From: Morinoia aosen | Lineage: Eukaryota > Arthropoda > Malacostraca > Amphipoda > Talitridae | Assembly: GCA_030386875.1 (NCBI GenBank) | Contig: CM059560.1 | Coordinates: 21,384,683-21,448,682, forward strand | Length of the DNA stretch: 64,000 bases | Direction: 5' to 3' | Shown here: positions 1-18,129 of the stretch, in pieces | How the letters are laid out: each line of letters opens with the position of its first letter | Numbering within the stretch: position 1 is the first letter of the stretch | Translations under genes and position numbers: made by a program | Notes under the pieces: generated by a model | Databases searched by the model: none | What the model was told of the DNA's origin: nothing | Seen by the model: only the letters and a program-made list of their open reading frames with translations

Positions 1-1095
1 GGAAATGTGAGGCTAAGTTTCTGGGAGCAGGATAATTGATCTATTAAATATAGGAGTGAAATATTTCAATTGAAATACTGTAAATGTGACCTTGTGTATT
101 GTGTTGTCTATTGTTAAAAAAAAATTAGTTGTTACTCAGGCTGGACAGTAGTTACTGTCAAACAAAATTTGATATCCCATTATAAATATGCCCTTTGGTC
201 AAGTTTTTCTTATCAAACACCAGTAGATTTATTATAATCAAAAATTGTCAGCTCAACATGATAAAGGCTGCTGTCCTCCATTGACTGGTAGGTTGAGCTG
301 ACATTCAAGATTTGACGTCAGTTGAACTCGATTCTAACATTCAACTTGCTAATAGACTATAGACAACATTAAAGTGTCATCTTCTGGCTTTAGTTAAGCA
401 TGAATAAGTCTCTGCCCACTGGGGTATCCCTGCTTCATGGAAAATGTTGCTGTATGACTTGGTCCGACACCTAGCACTAACTTATTATTGTCATGGTGGC
501 TGTGCAATCTTAGAGGTACAATCCTTCAGTGTTAATTGGTGGTTTGATGCCCTGGGTTTTGATAATCTTAAAATATCTCTCTAGTTCCTTTGGGTTGACA
601 TTTTAAATGCCTTTTACTTATATAATCATTTTTAAGTATCTTTTACTTACCTAATGGATGCTAATATCTACTGTGCAAATGACAGAATTGACGGTTTTTC
701 AAAAATGCATGGAATAAATGCAATTCACTGGTGTTAATTTTAGGGCTCTGTCATGTTCGCTGAATTTATGTTCATTCCGAGGAGTTTGAATTCTTCTGAT
801 GAGGAGGTATCCAGGCTGTGTAAATCCACCAGATTTTCAAATGAAGTTTATCCTATGAATGAGTAAATAATGAAAATTTATTATATTAATACGTGTGAAA
901 ATTCATAAGAAATTTATACTCGTCTTCACACATGCATTTAGTACAGCCAAGTTTTTTTATTGATTTCTGTAACAGTAGTACAGTTTTTCCCGAATTGAAG
1001 CCTGCCTTCACGGTATTGGGAGTCATTTAATCGGCCTAATTTTTCGTGTGCTGACAAATTCTCATCCTGTTGATTGCTGAGAGATTATTTTGCTG
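1..1095. other. Non-coding AT-rich DNA, no gene seen
   Basis: No open reading frame with recognisable protein features and no structured repeat is visible. It lies upstream of the CNBP-like exons, so it may be intergenic or part of a 5' intron; the missing first CNBP exon could lie here or outside the window. Confidence 0.4.
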
Positions 1096-1232
1096 TTAAC
1101 CCTATATGGCACGCATTTTCAGTTTTGGTGAAAAAAATTATTTAAACACAAAACCTCGTTTATAACAGTGCCAGAATGATATATATCGTCTTAAAAAAAT
1201 TCTACTATGAGTGTGTACAATTTTTCCGGATT

Positions 1233-1300
1233 GTTGCCTCAAAGCAACATTGTCCCACCAAGGATGTTTTTGTTTGTCCAGTTTGTTGCTCTAAAGCAAC
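1233..1300. repeat. Subterminal palindromes GTTGC-N6-GCAAC, left end (2 copies)
   Basis: Copies at 1233-1248 and 1285-1300, each GTTGC, six variable bases, then GCAAC, followed by a shared ATTGT. They sit just inside the left terminus of the piggyBac element. Confidence 0.75.
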
Positions 1301-1538
1301 ATTGTGCAACTGCGGCAAAAATATGCAATTTGCTTAGGCAAAAATTCTCACCAAAGACATTTAATATGCAAATTACAATAAATTATTTTTATTAAAGGCT
1401 TTTGAATAAAATTTATAGAAGGGAAAACAATGGTATTGATACACAACAATATGCTACAAAACAAATTGTCAAAATTTCATCCCATTACAACTGAGGTACA
1501 TATGAACTAAGGAGTGCAAAACTTGAAGATATGGTGCT

Positions 1539-2390
1539 CTAGGATATGGTGCAAAGCACAAAAAACTTTGCATTTATGCTTAAAATTTTCGCAATTCCAC
1601 TGCAGCCTTGATATTTGCAACATCCCTTCTTCTCTTCATATTGACAAAAATGACCGATATCATCTAGTCTGGCATTTGTGTAAGTAGGGGCAGTGGGTCC
1701 TTTCTTTGTTTTTCTTTCGCAATGAACAAACATCCTCTTTAGATGGTTTTCCTCCCTTCAGTTCTTTTGTCAAAGATTTTCCCTGTAGTAGAAACAGAGA
1801 TCTTTAGCTTGAAATTGAACATAGGAAGTTGTTTCATATTCGGAATGTTGAGCCACTTGGGTTTACGTCTATACAATAGCCAGGCCGGCATGACCATCAT
1901 ATTCAAAAAATGCCAAAGCCATTCGTATCACTTCTAGAATTTTACAGGGATGATATTCAGAGTCATTAGTGAATTCAACATTAGTGAATCTGTTAGCATT
2001 AGTGGCTTGGTTTGATTTTCGTGAATTGAATATTTATTATATTTATCCACCACTTTACTAAGTAGACTTCCATCTCACAGCTCTTTGTAGCATTCAGTCG
2101 GTTTCTTCACTTCATTGCCAGGGTGGTATTGCCGTCCAGTAAAATCAGACCCATTATAAGAAATTTTAGATTGGCCTTTTGTTTTCCATATAAGCTTTCT
2201 CCCTTTTTTATTTGATGAATAGGGCTGTTCTTCTTTTTCATATTCAGGCATTTTATTCTCCATCATGTTTTCTTCAAGCATTGCAAGCATTTTGGAGGGC
2301 CTTTCTGTTTCATTGGCATCACTGTCACCGTCAGATTTTGTATGTTTTCATCTCCTGATTCAGATGGAATAGTAAGCCGTAGAACTTTTT
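1539..2390 (-). pseudogene. piggyBac transposase remnant (N-terminal and C-terminal pieces)
   Basis: Minus-strand translation gives an acidic N-terminal piece (about 2075-2390) and, after a jump and frame changes, a piece at about 1745-1930. That second piece has the WLWHF and PAWLLYRR-type motif typical of the piggyBac DDE domain end. It is followed at 1539-1733 by a cysteine-rich C-terminal tail (CCKYQGC and nearby Cys residues) of the kind that binds DNA in piggyBac transposases. The central catalytic aspartates are absent and stops interrupt the frame. Not functional. Confidence 0.8.
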
Positions 2391-2686
2391 ATCATCCATC
2401 ACTGGAAAAAATATACATGAATTGTGAGAGAACTAGCAAATATATATACATAAATTTAGGGGGGTAAACTGGACAAAATCCCAGTAGTATTGGAGCAGAG
2501 TAGAGACTTGCATATTATGTATCTTCAATCAAGGTATATATCTTTGATCAAATATATTTGTATCACTTTTGTAATCTCTATATATGAACAAAATGTGAAA
2601 AATGGATAACGAAAGAACTGTACTATCACAAAGCTTAGCTCGAGTTATTATGCTAATTCCAGAAAGAATATACTCAGTTGAGCCGT

Positions 2687-3103
2687 GTTGCTCTCAAGCA
2701 ACAAGTAGAGTCCTGTAAGAATACGCTTAGTTGCGCAATGTTGCCCTCAGGCAACAAACAGATATTAGGATCTGGAAACTTTATTTTCTGATCAAATCAT
2801 TTCTAACTACCTACACATAGTCTTAATAACAGTATCTATTTACAGCATAATTTATTTTCATTCTTACTCCAAAAACAGTGAACGGTAGGCAAAGAGAAAC
2901 AACCGTTAGTTTGCAAATTACTTGGAGCACCACTGCAGCACAATCTGTTCCTTCTTGTGCACGTGCTCTACAGTATCTGTTTAGGTGGGCGTCTTGCAGG
3001 GGTGGTCTACATCCCAAGGTATTGGGAAAAATCTTATTTGTTTTGTTTCCTCAAATACTCTCATGGATATTAAAGTTTTTTCGGTATGTTGCCTGAAAGC
3101 AAC
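2687..3103. repeat. Subterminal palindromes GTTGC-N6-GCAAC, right end (3 copies)
   Basis: Copies at 2687-2702, 2740-2755 and 3088-3103 with the same 5-6-5 structure as at the left end. The last lies 16 bp from the right terminus. The repeated form at both ends suggests transposase or host-factor binding sites; that role is an inference. Confidence 0.75.
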
Positions 3104-3123
3104 AATGTGCCATATAGGGTTAA

Positions 3124-9462
<6,339 letters not shown>

Positions 9463-11769
9463 GTTTCCATTCGTTCTGACTTTTTCCATCTGTGGATATG
9501 ATGACATGGACTGCGAACTTCTACCACTTCGTGTTTTTGGAATATATTTGAGGGCTACGTGACCCTGTCCATGCCCTTAACTTTTTGTTTTTGCTGGAAA
9601 ATAAGTGTCAACACTTAATCTCACAAGTTTTCCTCTTTGGCTACACATCACACTTATTTCCATAGGATGTGTTCCCCTTTTCTCAACTCTGTATCGGTAC
9701 AAGTACGTAGTGCTCACCACAACCTCGGTTTTGGTGCTTCTTTGTGTGCGTGAGCGTCGCATTTGTTAAAAGTGTCGTATCTGTTCTTATTCTATAAAGC
9801 GCGATTGCAGTTATGTCAAGATCATTGAAGGGAGGATGAACGTGAAGATGTAGTTGGTGTCGAAGATGACTGGTATTGCGGAGTGTTCTTTTTACTCGAT
9901 TCTCATGACTTTGGTGTGTGCCTTCGATTGATCATTTTAATTGAATCGCATATGATTGGCTTGGTTAGATTTGATGCTAGGCTTACCCATGATCTCATCC
10001 CTTGTAAGTGGAAATAATTGAGATGTGTAGGAAGTTGCGTTGATCCTACTTTCTTCTTAATAGTCCGAGCGTAGGGGGAGTAAGTTATTGGGAGATTAGT
10101 TGCACTGCTGCGAACCGGTGGAAGAATTGTTGACGCTGTTGCTGCTGCTGAAATTTTTGGAAGAATAAAGACCCAATGCTGTTGCTTCTGTAAACTCACC
10201 CTGCTTCTCCTGCTGCTTCGTGTGAAGGGTAGGAGGTTAGTGTGGAGGGAGGACAAAGCTGGTGACTCAACGGAGTAAGTGTGCGCGATGTTCTTGTTTC
10301 TTGATGTGACTGCAATCACTCCTAAGTGTTAGGGATGAAATAACGTTGGAGAGCAGTGAATGGTCTTGAAATTTTTAGACATGCCTTTCCCTTTCGACAG
10401 AAATTGGACCTGCTTTGACAATCAGAATTTTTCATTTCAAGAAACTCGCTGATGTTACAGTGTGCGTTTACAGGATAATTTTTGAAAGCTGAGACTTGAG
10501 CAATTGCGTGTTAGAGGCGATTCGTATAAAGTATTGCGCATAGATTGAATAATTCTGGTGCCTCTTTCTTGTGTTGGACAGTCCTGTGGTTCTTGCCGTT
10601 TCAATTGAGTACAAAATTCCTTTGGACCGCTTCACTTATATTCATGAGTTGGCGATCATTACGAGTCTTCATTGTCCTTTGAACTTTAACTCGTCTCTTC
10701 GTACTTCCATTCCTATCCTTGCGAAACTGTCTAAATTTTGTTAATTGCTTTTTCAGTATATTTCGCATAGCATTTCATGTGTGCAGTATAGATAGTGCGC
10801 CTCTCTAAATCGCTAAATTAATCCCCATGTTGGCTATTTGGCCCTGCTTAGTTCAGCATTTTGCCTTTATGTTCATTGTTTACAAAATTTCTATGACGTG
10901 CTAGTCTTCTAGGAACGAGTGGTGATCTTCAAGGTTGTGTGCTGTTAGCCAAAGTTTTCGGCTGCGTGTTCTCTGCTTCAGATGTTGGTTAGGTCGTAAA
11001 AGTTTATACAGGTGATACCTGGTATTAGTCTCATTTTCAACGTCTCGCCTTAGGAAATATTGTAATTTTTTTCTTGTTTCTGAGTACAAGGTGGTGTAAT
11101 CAATTTTTTCTTTCAAGGTTCGAGGACTCTTGATAGATTAAGTATTCTTTGCATTGAAGTTTCAATGAATCTTGGTGGATTTAGTTTTTTGTTTCAATCT
11201 TTTGCTAAATAATCTTGGTATCGGGAGCCCTGTTTTTGGATGCAACGAATTGGTACGTTGCTTGGAAGTGTTTTTGCAGTATTGTGATGTAATAAAGGTG
11301 CTCTCGTTATTTTACTTTCATTTTAAATAAATTTTAGGGTATTCTGACCTGGGTGAAGAAATAAGTTGGCGAATTGAGGAAAACTACGCGAAAAGAAATT
11401 CTTCGTTTGCGAATCAGTTCATGGAAATCGTGAGCGAATGAAGTCAGACTTTTGAAACAGCTCAAGTTGATGTTCAGGGTTCGATTGAACTTGCATCGAG
11501 AATTTGATCTCTCGAGTGTCCTGTGTATCGGTGATACTTTATGTCCTTGAAATGCATCACTTGATTTCGAGCGAAGATTACCTTGCATGCTGTTGTTTAT
11601 ACTGAGCTTCACTTACAACATCGAAAGGAAGAATTGAAGGTATCTGCTACTAGGTAAGGCATTTTGAACTGCTCAATTAAATAGGCTATAGAAAAACTCA
11701 GGCTAAATTGTACGGGAGATTTCACTTGTGATTATAAAGTGGAATATTTGAGTAAATCTTACCTTTATG
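9463..11769 (+). other. CNBP 3' UTR and flank
   Basis: The sequence after the CNBP stop lacks convincing coding content. AATAAA signals at 11291-11296 and 11326-11331 could end a long 3' UTR, but the true poly(A) site cannot be fixed by reading alone. The minus-strand open frame at 9903-10319 (138 codons) has no recognisable motif and I treat it as chance. Confidence 0.45.
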
Positions 11770-12565
11770 AGGACAGCGTCCCCCTTCCGGAACTTTTTCT
11801 TCATTATTGAACCTAGAGCAATGAAATTTGGTATACTGATGGGAAATGCAATTGGGAATCGTTTATTTTCTATGATAAAATGCGGTTTTCCCTAAAGACA
11901 ACGAGATATTCGTAGAAAACGAGGTGTTTAGGGTTTTTTTTAAAACGCAACTCCAACAGTTCTTGAGCTACAGTGATGATTTTGGTATCATTGGATGCGG
12001 AAACACGTGGACATTACAAAAACTTGAATGCCTTTCCCCGATTTTTCAGTTTTAAATGATAAATAAGAAAATTTGAGCTTTTTTACGAAAAAATGCGGAC
12101 TTGTGACGTCATAACTTTTGAACAATTAATTTTGAAAAACATTTAAGGTTTTTGGAAAGCCCCTGTCTTTCCGCGTGCAATGATTTTAAAATCATCACTG
12201 TAGCTCAAAAACTGTCGGAGAAAAAGCATTTTGTAACCCCAAAGTCCGAGGTGTTCAATATAAGCAAAACAAAGATATGTAAACAATTATAATAAAATTT
12301 TTGGTTTAGGTTAGACCCCTGAAATCATAGAGTAATACAGAGACATAGCAACGTCGCGCCGTGAAGAAAGAGCCAAGGGGGAGGCATGACATGAAGTACC
12401 AGTTTCCCCTCCCCTCCATTCTTCAAACCCCCGTAGCGGGCGAACGAGTGAACGTACGAGTCTCATTTTTGCACAGTGTACTCGACCTCTTACACTTAGA
12501 GCAACAAAAATCCCAGTTTCTCAAGTGATCTCAGTAACATGGATTCCTATGGGGAACGCTGTCCT
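11770..12565. mobile_element. 796-bp MITE-like foldback element
   Basis: Terminal inverted repeats are AGGACAGCGT-CCCC on the left and AGGACAGCGTTCCCC (reverse complement of the right end). Internally, about 11940-12000 is the inverted complement of about 12170-12240, sharing GAGCTACAGTGATGATTTT-type sequence. The element has no coding capacity, and no target duplication is certain. The ends do not match a superfamily I can name. Confidence 0.7.
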
Positions 12566-14664
12566 TATTAATTAATTAAACTTGAAGATTAGGTGGTTGT
12601 AATATACGAGTACATTTTCAAGTGCAAACCGCGAAGCTGGATGAGGCGTAGAAATAAAAAGGTCTGTATTAGCATTATAGAGTGGATATGTTAATTGATC
12701 ATACGTCAAACAAAGTAAAAATGAACTAAAGATTTGCACTATGTGTTCAAAAGCGCTACGCATGTTACGGGTTTCTCGCTGGTAAATGCACTTGAATTTT
12801 TTTACCTACGGCGCTCTTGACTTGGAGGTTTGTGTTCACTGTTGACGTGAATGTGTAGGGACCGTACAAGCATTCCCACTAACGCGAGGCCTCTGTTCTC
12901 CTAATGCATATGTTCTAAATTATTCTTGAAACAGCGTGAAATGTAAAACGAGTAAAAGCCGTAGAAATATTGAAGGAGTGTGAAAGTGATTTTACAATGC
13001 TTGTTTTGGGTTCGTGGACGTTTTGTGTTGGGGAAATTAGGGTTTGTGAAGAAACTTCTTCGAGGACGAAGTGCTACTATTCCATACCAGGGAAATTTTG
13101 CAGCCACTGTAGAAAGGGTAGTCGATTTTTACTCCGCTACGTAGGCCAGGTCTGAGAAATATTATATGCCAGTTCCTTGTCCATTATAAAGTTCTCCAAC
13201 GCTGTGCATTTTATTTTCTCTGTATTTCTCAGATGGTATTTAAAGTTTAGTACCCAGATTACCCAAGATTGTTCGCTCCCCGTAGGACAGCTTTGGCTCT
13301 GGGGTTTCGAGGCATAAAGTGGTAACGACTGCAGTGTGGATTCTCTGAACACTCGCGACTTATTTTGGGATAAAATTCACTAAACTCATTCTGGGCTTGG
13401 TGGGCTTCTCAATTCCTGTGAAATTTTAATTGTGACTTGAACATGCAGCCCAAGTGCTCTCTCCCTTGAACACTATATTTAAATGCGAAACTTATCACTG
13501 TCTTGCGTTTATTAATAGGCATAGCACGTGATGAGCTTTTATATTTCTAGCAACTCCGTTATGTTCATGGCCTCGTAGGCGACTGGAGAACCCCTAACGA
13601 GCGCTCTAAACTAATTTCGATAAAGGCGTATAATGACTCACGGGAGTGCTGCGAACGCTTAGCCGGTCTAAATTCGAACGGTGTAGTTGCTGATATTTCT
13701 AGCTTCTTGTATGCATTATGAATTACGACACATAAGTTTTACTAATGTCGTGCGGTATGCATTACTTATTAGTGCTTCGCCCCTCTGATCACTTAGAATA
13801 CCGTACGTAGGGATACATGGTGTTTACGTCTCGAGTGACGTGAACTCGACCATACGAAACCCGATGTAGAAAATTGGACTGGCTTAGCGTTGGTAGTACT
13901 AAGGGATGTGCACTCTCCCTGGTGCCCGGGTGTTCGGCTCGTTCCGCCCAAAAAAACGTCCACGAGTAGATTTCTGGTACGAATGCCGTCGATGTTGTGA
14001 GACAGACCATTTTCTCCCGCAGAGACAACTGAATTGGAAAATGTAATGAAAAGTCACGTGTCTCTTAATTTGTAGTACCTGTTGACTTGAAATTATAGCC
14101 AATCAATTTTGCGATATGCCAAATTTAACTGCCGAGTTATATCATTTATTTTTAGCTTATTTTGAAGCTAATGATATCCGAAATGAGTTATTCGTGATTC
14201 TAATTTTTTAAATGGCTGTTGATCGAAATGCTATCGTATCCCTTCGTAAGTAGAGGAATAGTATAACAAATCGTTCATGGCATGAGTGAAGGGTGGTTGT
14301 AGTGCTGTATGAATAATTGTGAAAAACTTTTAAGTAACGAAATGGACCAGGCTAAAGCGTCTAGACCAAGACCATTTATGAATGGAAAACACGCGAGAAA
14401 TGTTTATAGAAGTTTTGGCTGCTCCTTTAGAAATATGGCGGCAGAGGCAGGAAAATTGAAACTTAATTGCGTCACTGAAACGGAACTTCGAGACCTTCCC
14501 TTACTGAATGCGAAGAAGTTACGAGCTTACAGCCGGTCGCAGAAGCATGAGACTAAACCGATGTCGTCGACACATCCTTGCTCACATGGAAGTAGTAGGC
14601 TATCTTATTTGGTTTTCACTAGTGACCTAGTAACTATTGTGCCTATTGAGAACAGCTGTCTCTG
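12566..14664. other. Intergenic DNA, nothing recognised
   Basis: Short open frames occur on both strands, the longest being 121 codons at 14309-14674. None shows a known motif, and that longest one runs into repeat sequence. Confidence 0.45.
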
Positions 14665-15425
14665 TAAGATGTGAGGTCCCGAGCTAAAGGTTATGTAGGC
14701 TTTCCTTTTGCCGATTAACTCATGGGGTGCAACTGGCGTATCTGTGGAAAAGGGCGCTTCCCTCAGGGGAATACAACTATTGTATCTATGGGAATTAGCG
14801 CTCCCAGGAGGACTATGTAAGGGCCTGAGCTAAAGGTTAGGTAGGCTTTATTTTTGTTGAAATAGAATAGGTTTTTATTTTGTTACGGACCATCTTTTTT
14901 CGGTTCACTGCTGTCCTGCTGTTTTTCAGCACCTACTTTCTTCTTCAACATTGATCTTGTTTCATGAACTTCTTTCTCATCTCACTGTTTCTGTGCCCTT
15001 TCTGCATAGATTCCACGTTCCCTTAACTCCATACTAAATGGTGCCTTCTTCCCTCTCTTTGAATCGCCTTTGTTGCGGATAGGGAGGCTTAAACTAACTA
15101 ATAATCTAATCTAATCTGGAAAAGGGCGCTCCCAGAGAATATGATGTCCCGAGCTCATTTGGTAGATTTTTTTGTTGACATACAATAGTTTATTTTCTGC
15201 CTTGGAGACGATTTCTTTTCGATTTTCTGCTGCGTTTTTTTCAGTTCTTGCAACTTCTTAAACTTTTATGATTGTTGCAGAAAATTCTTTCAATTTTGTT
15301 GTTATCAACACAGGGTGTGGGGACACACCTTGTGTATATGTTCTCCGTTTCCATTAATTCATAAAAAATAGTACTATTCTCATCAGAACATCTTTGTTAT
15401 TGTTAGGGTGGCTTAAGCTAACTGG
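14665..15425 (+). repeat. R360 cluster: partial, full and divergent copies in tandem
   Basis: A fragment at 14665-14750 (GAGGTCCCGAGCTAAAGG onward) is followed by a full copy at 14752-15117 and a divergent copy at 15118-15425 that keeps the CCCGAGCT, CAGTTCTTGCAAC and GGTGGCTTAAGCTAACT positions. All are in + orientation. Head-to-tail stacking suggests repeated insertion into the repeat tail. Confidence 0.75.
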
Positions 15426-15524
15426 TCTTTCTCTTGTCAAAATATTCGACGGTGACTGTTCCGCAAAGATTCACCTTGTGAAAGACGGGCTGGCATGGGT
15501 CAGTACAAAGTCAGACTGAGTCAA

Positions 15525-15577
15525 ACTGAGAAATCGACTCACCTGCTCATTCAAGCAGGTAAGTCGATTTTCTCAGT
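15525..15577. repeat. Hairpin with ~22-bp arms
   Basis: ACTGAGAAATCGACTCACCT at 15525 is complemented at 15555-15577 (GCAGGTAAGTCGATTTTCTC), with an 8-nt loop and one or two mismatches. It could fold as an RNA or DNA hairpin; no function is evident. Confidence 0.7.
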
Positions 15578-15649
15578 CTGTGTTTTACAACCTAACCAAA
15601 TCAACTTGAAGACCCACGCAATCGTAGTCAACGTGTTAAGCTTCTCTGA

Positions 15650-15990
15650 CCATAACTTAGGTCTTACAAAGAGAGAAATGATGAATGCATCATTTAGTAT
15701 GGAGTTGAAGGAAGGAACAGGGAATCCATGCTCAAGCTGTGTCTCTACACGTGATCCCCTGCGCATAAAAGCAGGGAGTGGGAAAAATGTCATGAAACAA
15801 GATCTAAGTCGATGAAAAAAGTACTAATATAGTAGGTGCTGAAAAAGGTATAGCAGTGAACGGAGGATGATCATCAGCAAAACATAAAACCTATTTTATT
15901 TTAAACAAAAGCAAGCATACCTAACTTTTAACTCGGGCCCTCACATTTTTCCCCGTGGAAGTGCCACTTTTCATTGCTGCAAAAGTTGTT
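15650..15990 (-). repeat. R360 dispersed repeat, inverted divergent copy
   Basis: On the minus strand it shows the GGGCCCGAGTTAAAAGTTAGG, GTTCACTGCTATACC and TTTCAGCACCTAC blocks and the 3'-half TCCATACTAAATGATGC segment. Its head is decayed. Confidence 0.7.
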
Positions 15991-16144
15991 ACCCTCAAAG
16001 AGATTCAGCACGGGTAAGGCGCTCGGCTATTAGAGGGTGGGCAGCTGAAACCCCTGGGAACTAGGCTGTATCTCATTCCATGTCTAAATTCCATTCCATG
16101 GCTCTAAATCCATGTTATTCCCTTAAAATGCTACGCGAAAGCGA

Positions 16145-16215
16145 AGGGTCCACATTTGCTATTAGCTGGCGACCTCGGTGGAAAAGCGACCTCAAACAAT
16201 AATAAAAAAACTTTT
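16145..16215 (+). repeat. Solo 3' end of the 16.5-23.2 kb LINE family
   Basis: GGGTCCACATTTGC, then GCTGGCGACCTCGGTGG and an AATAATAAAA tail, closely parallels the 3' end at 23088-23151 (GCTGGCGACCCTGGTGG and a TTA repeat). It is read as a severely 5'-truncated LINE or derived SINE copy. Confidence 0.6.
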
Positions 16216-16669
16216 ACGAGATTGCTATTTTCATTATTTTTAATACATTCTTTACCTGGAAGGGAAATTTCACTGTTCCCTTTACCAATTTTACTAGTGC
16301 CTAACTGTGTTATCATCTACGTATCGTGAAGGGAATAGTCTATAGACAAGGATATGATAAAGAGTACTTGCTCTCAGTAAGTACTTTAGCCCACCCACAC
16401 CTTCCCATGGTGGTACCGTTAGTATACCCACTTGGAGTTGTCTACTCGTTACATATAGTTTATGTAAAATTGATAACAAAGTGATCATAAGATTATTTAT
16501 TAAAGTGTTGTCAGTGGGTAGAACAAACGTGGGAGGCGCCCACTAACATCTGGGTCTTTTCTTGTTAGCTTTGGGTATTTATCTTCATTCTGTATCTTGT
16601 AAGGAAAAAGCTAACTAAAATTAATAAAGTATTATAAATAAAACACTCGACCCTGGTCCTAGGGGCCCA

Positions 16670-18050
16670 GTGCCCCGAGGACCAGTCAGAAGGGCGAGGG
16701 GCGGCAAAGGATCGCGACCCAGCCAGAGAAGCTCTGCGGGGGATCGGAAGACGTCTGCAAGAGAACAAAAGAAGTCATCCGCCAAGCCCAATGAGATAAA
16801 ATCGATCAGAACGCCAGTTGCAGAACATGCAAATAGACCACAGAGCAGCACATCCCCTTGTTCGACCACTTCAGCAGGCGCAAGTCGTCAGACTGGGGAA
16901 CAGGAGCACGATGGAGGCACGTCTGCTCGAATCACCAACATCGAGAACAACATCGGCGAGGTAATGAAGTATTTGGACGGGGTGCTGCCGGAGCGTAATG
17001 TTGCTCGGGAGAATACAACGAGCCATGCCTCTGGTGCACCCAACCGAATCTCCAATGAAGAGAGAATCGAGAAGCTTGAGAATTCCATTAAAGAAATAAA
17101 AAACGTACTATCGTCCCTATCTTCCTCTGGAGGACTGAAGAGCTCAATCAACCCTCTAAGACAGAAAAATAAAAACAAGTTCATTCCTTTGGATATTACA
17201 AAACAGCCACTACCACCACCACCAGTATTCACGCGCTTTTACACAATGAAGTTTGCACCAGAAACAAAGCGTGCAATCGACCCCTACTTAATTAAAAAGT
17301 TAATTTTGGCTCTGACAAAATTGCCACCGAAGTCCATCACCACCAGCGGCAAAGACAGCTTCACCCTTGAAGTAAGAAACGAGAGCCAAGGCCAAACACT
17401 CATGACTATCGCAAACATAAATTCAACACCGTGCAAGGTCTTCCCCCACCCAAAGCTCAACAAATCAAAAGGACTTATCTACATTAAAGAATATAACATG
17501 GAAAACTTTACTGAATTTGCAGCCGGACTGAAAGAAAATTACAACATTAGCGATGTAATAGATGCAACTTTCATTAAAACGAAATACGAACAGACCAGCG
17601 CCCTAATCATTGAATTCAACTCTGAAACTCCTCCCGACTACATATATATATATACCAGGTGAGCGGTCCGATACAAGGGTATACCCGTACATCGAGAAAC
17701 CCATGCAGTGTACGAACTGCCAAATGTATGGACACACCAAGAAACGGTGCACCCGAGCGCTCACTTGCGGAAAGTGCGGAGTGGCGGGACATAGCAGCGA
17801 CCAGTGCCTTGCATCGGAAGCTGTGTGCTTCCACTGCCGAGGCCCCCACTGCGTCAAGGACAAAGCATGCCCGAGTTAAAGTTGAAGAAGAGCAGATACT
17901 TGCCATCCAGAACAGCCACAAGGTTGGAAAACGCCGCGCCAGACAAATGCTCAACGGCCCAACGAACGTGCCTGAAAAATCTTCACTTCTACATCCCACA
18001 CATTTCAAATGCACATTGGATCCAAAAGAAAAACGTAAAATGTCTCCGTG
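16670..18050 (+). pseudogene. LINE ORF1 (gag-like), first copy, frameshifted
   Basis: An N-terminal basic, Ser/Arg/Lys-rich segment of about 60 residues is followed by a heptad-like region (about residues 85-150) and an RNA-binding-like middle domain. Three cysteine clusters follow at 17705-17870 (CTNCQMYGH, CGKCGVAGH, CFHCRGPH-type), typical of gag proteins of this LINE group. The frame is broken at an AT dinucleotide run (17641-17656) and again near 17875. After that a KVEEEQIL-type helix continues to about 18050. It would bind element RNA in the ribonucleoprotein. Confidence 0.85.
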
Positions 18051-18129
18051 AGTTTTCGAGAAATGCCTCCAGGTCGAGTTGGGTGATAAACCCAAGCGAA
18101 TTACCTCCCAAGACGAAAGCTCATTCATT

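Larger units (their letters stand above)
1100..3119 (-). mobile_element. piggyBac-family element, internally deleted, with TTAA target duplications
   Basis: The element is bounded by TTAA at 1096-1099 and 3120-3123, the target-site duplication typical of piggyBac transposons. It has 13-bp terminal inverted repeats, CCCTATATGGCAC on the left and its exact complement on the right. Transposase remnants lie on the minus strand (see next entry), but the region for the catalytic core is missing, so at 2.0 kb this is a deletion derivative that could only move in trans. Five copies of a 16-bp palindrome are placed near the two ends. Termini and coding remnants agree, so the family call is firm. Confidence 0.9.

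Noticed and set aside
9903..10319. 138-codon minus-strand frame
   Set aside because: No motif or helpful codon pattern, no splice context, lies in the CNBP 3' flank.
14309..14674. 121-codon plus-strand frame
   Set aside because: No recognisable domain and its end lies in R360 repeat sequence.
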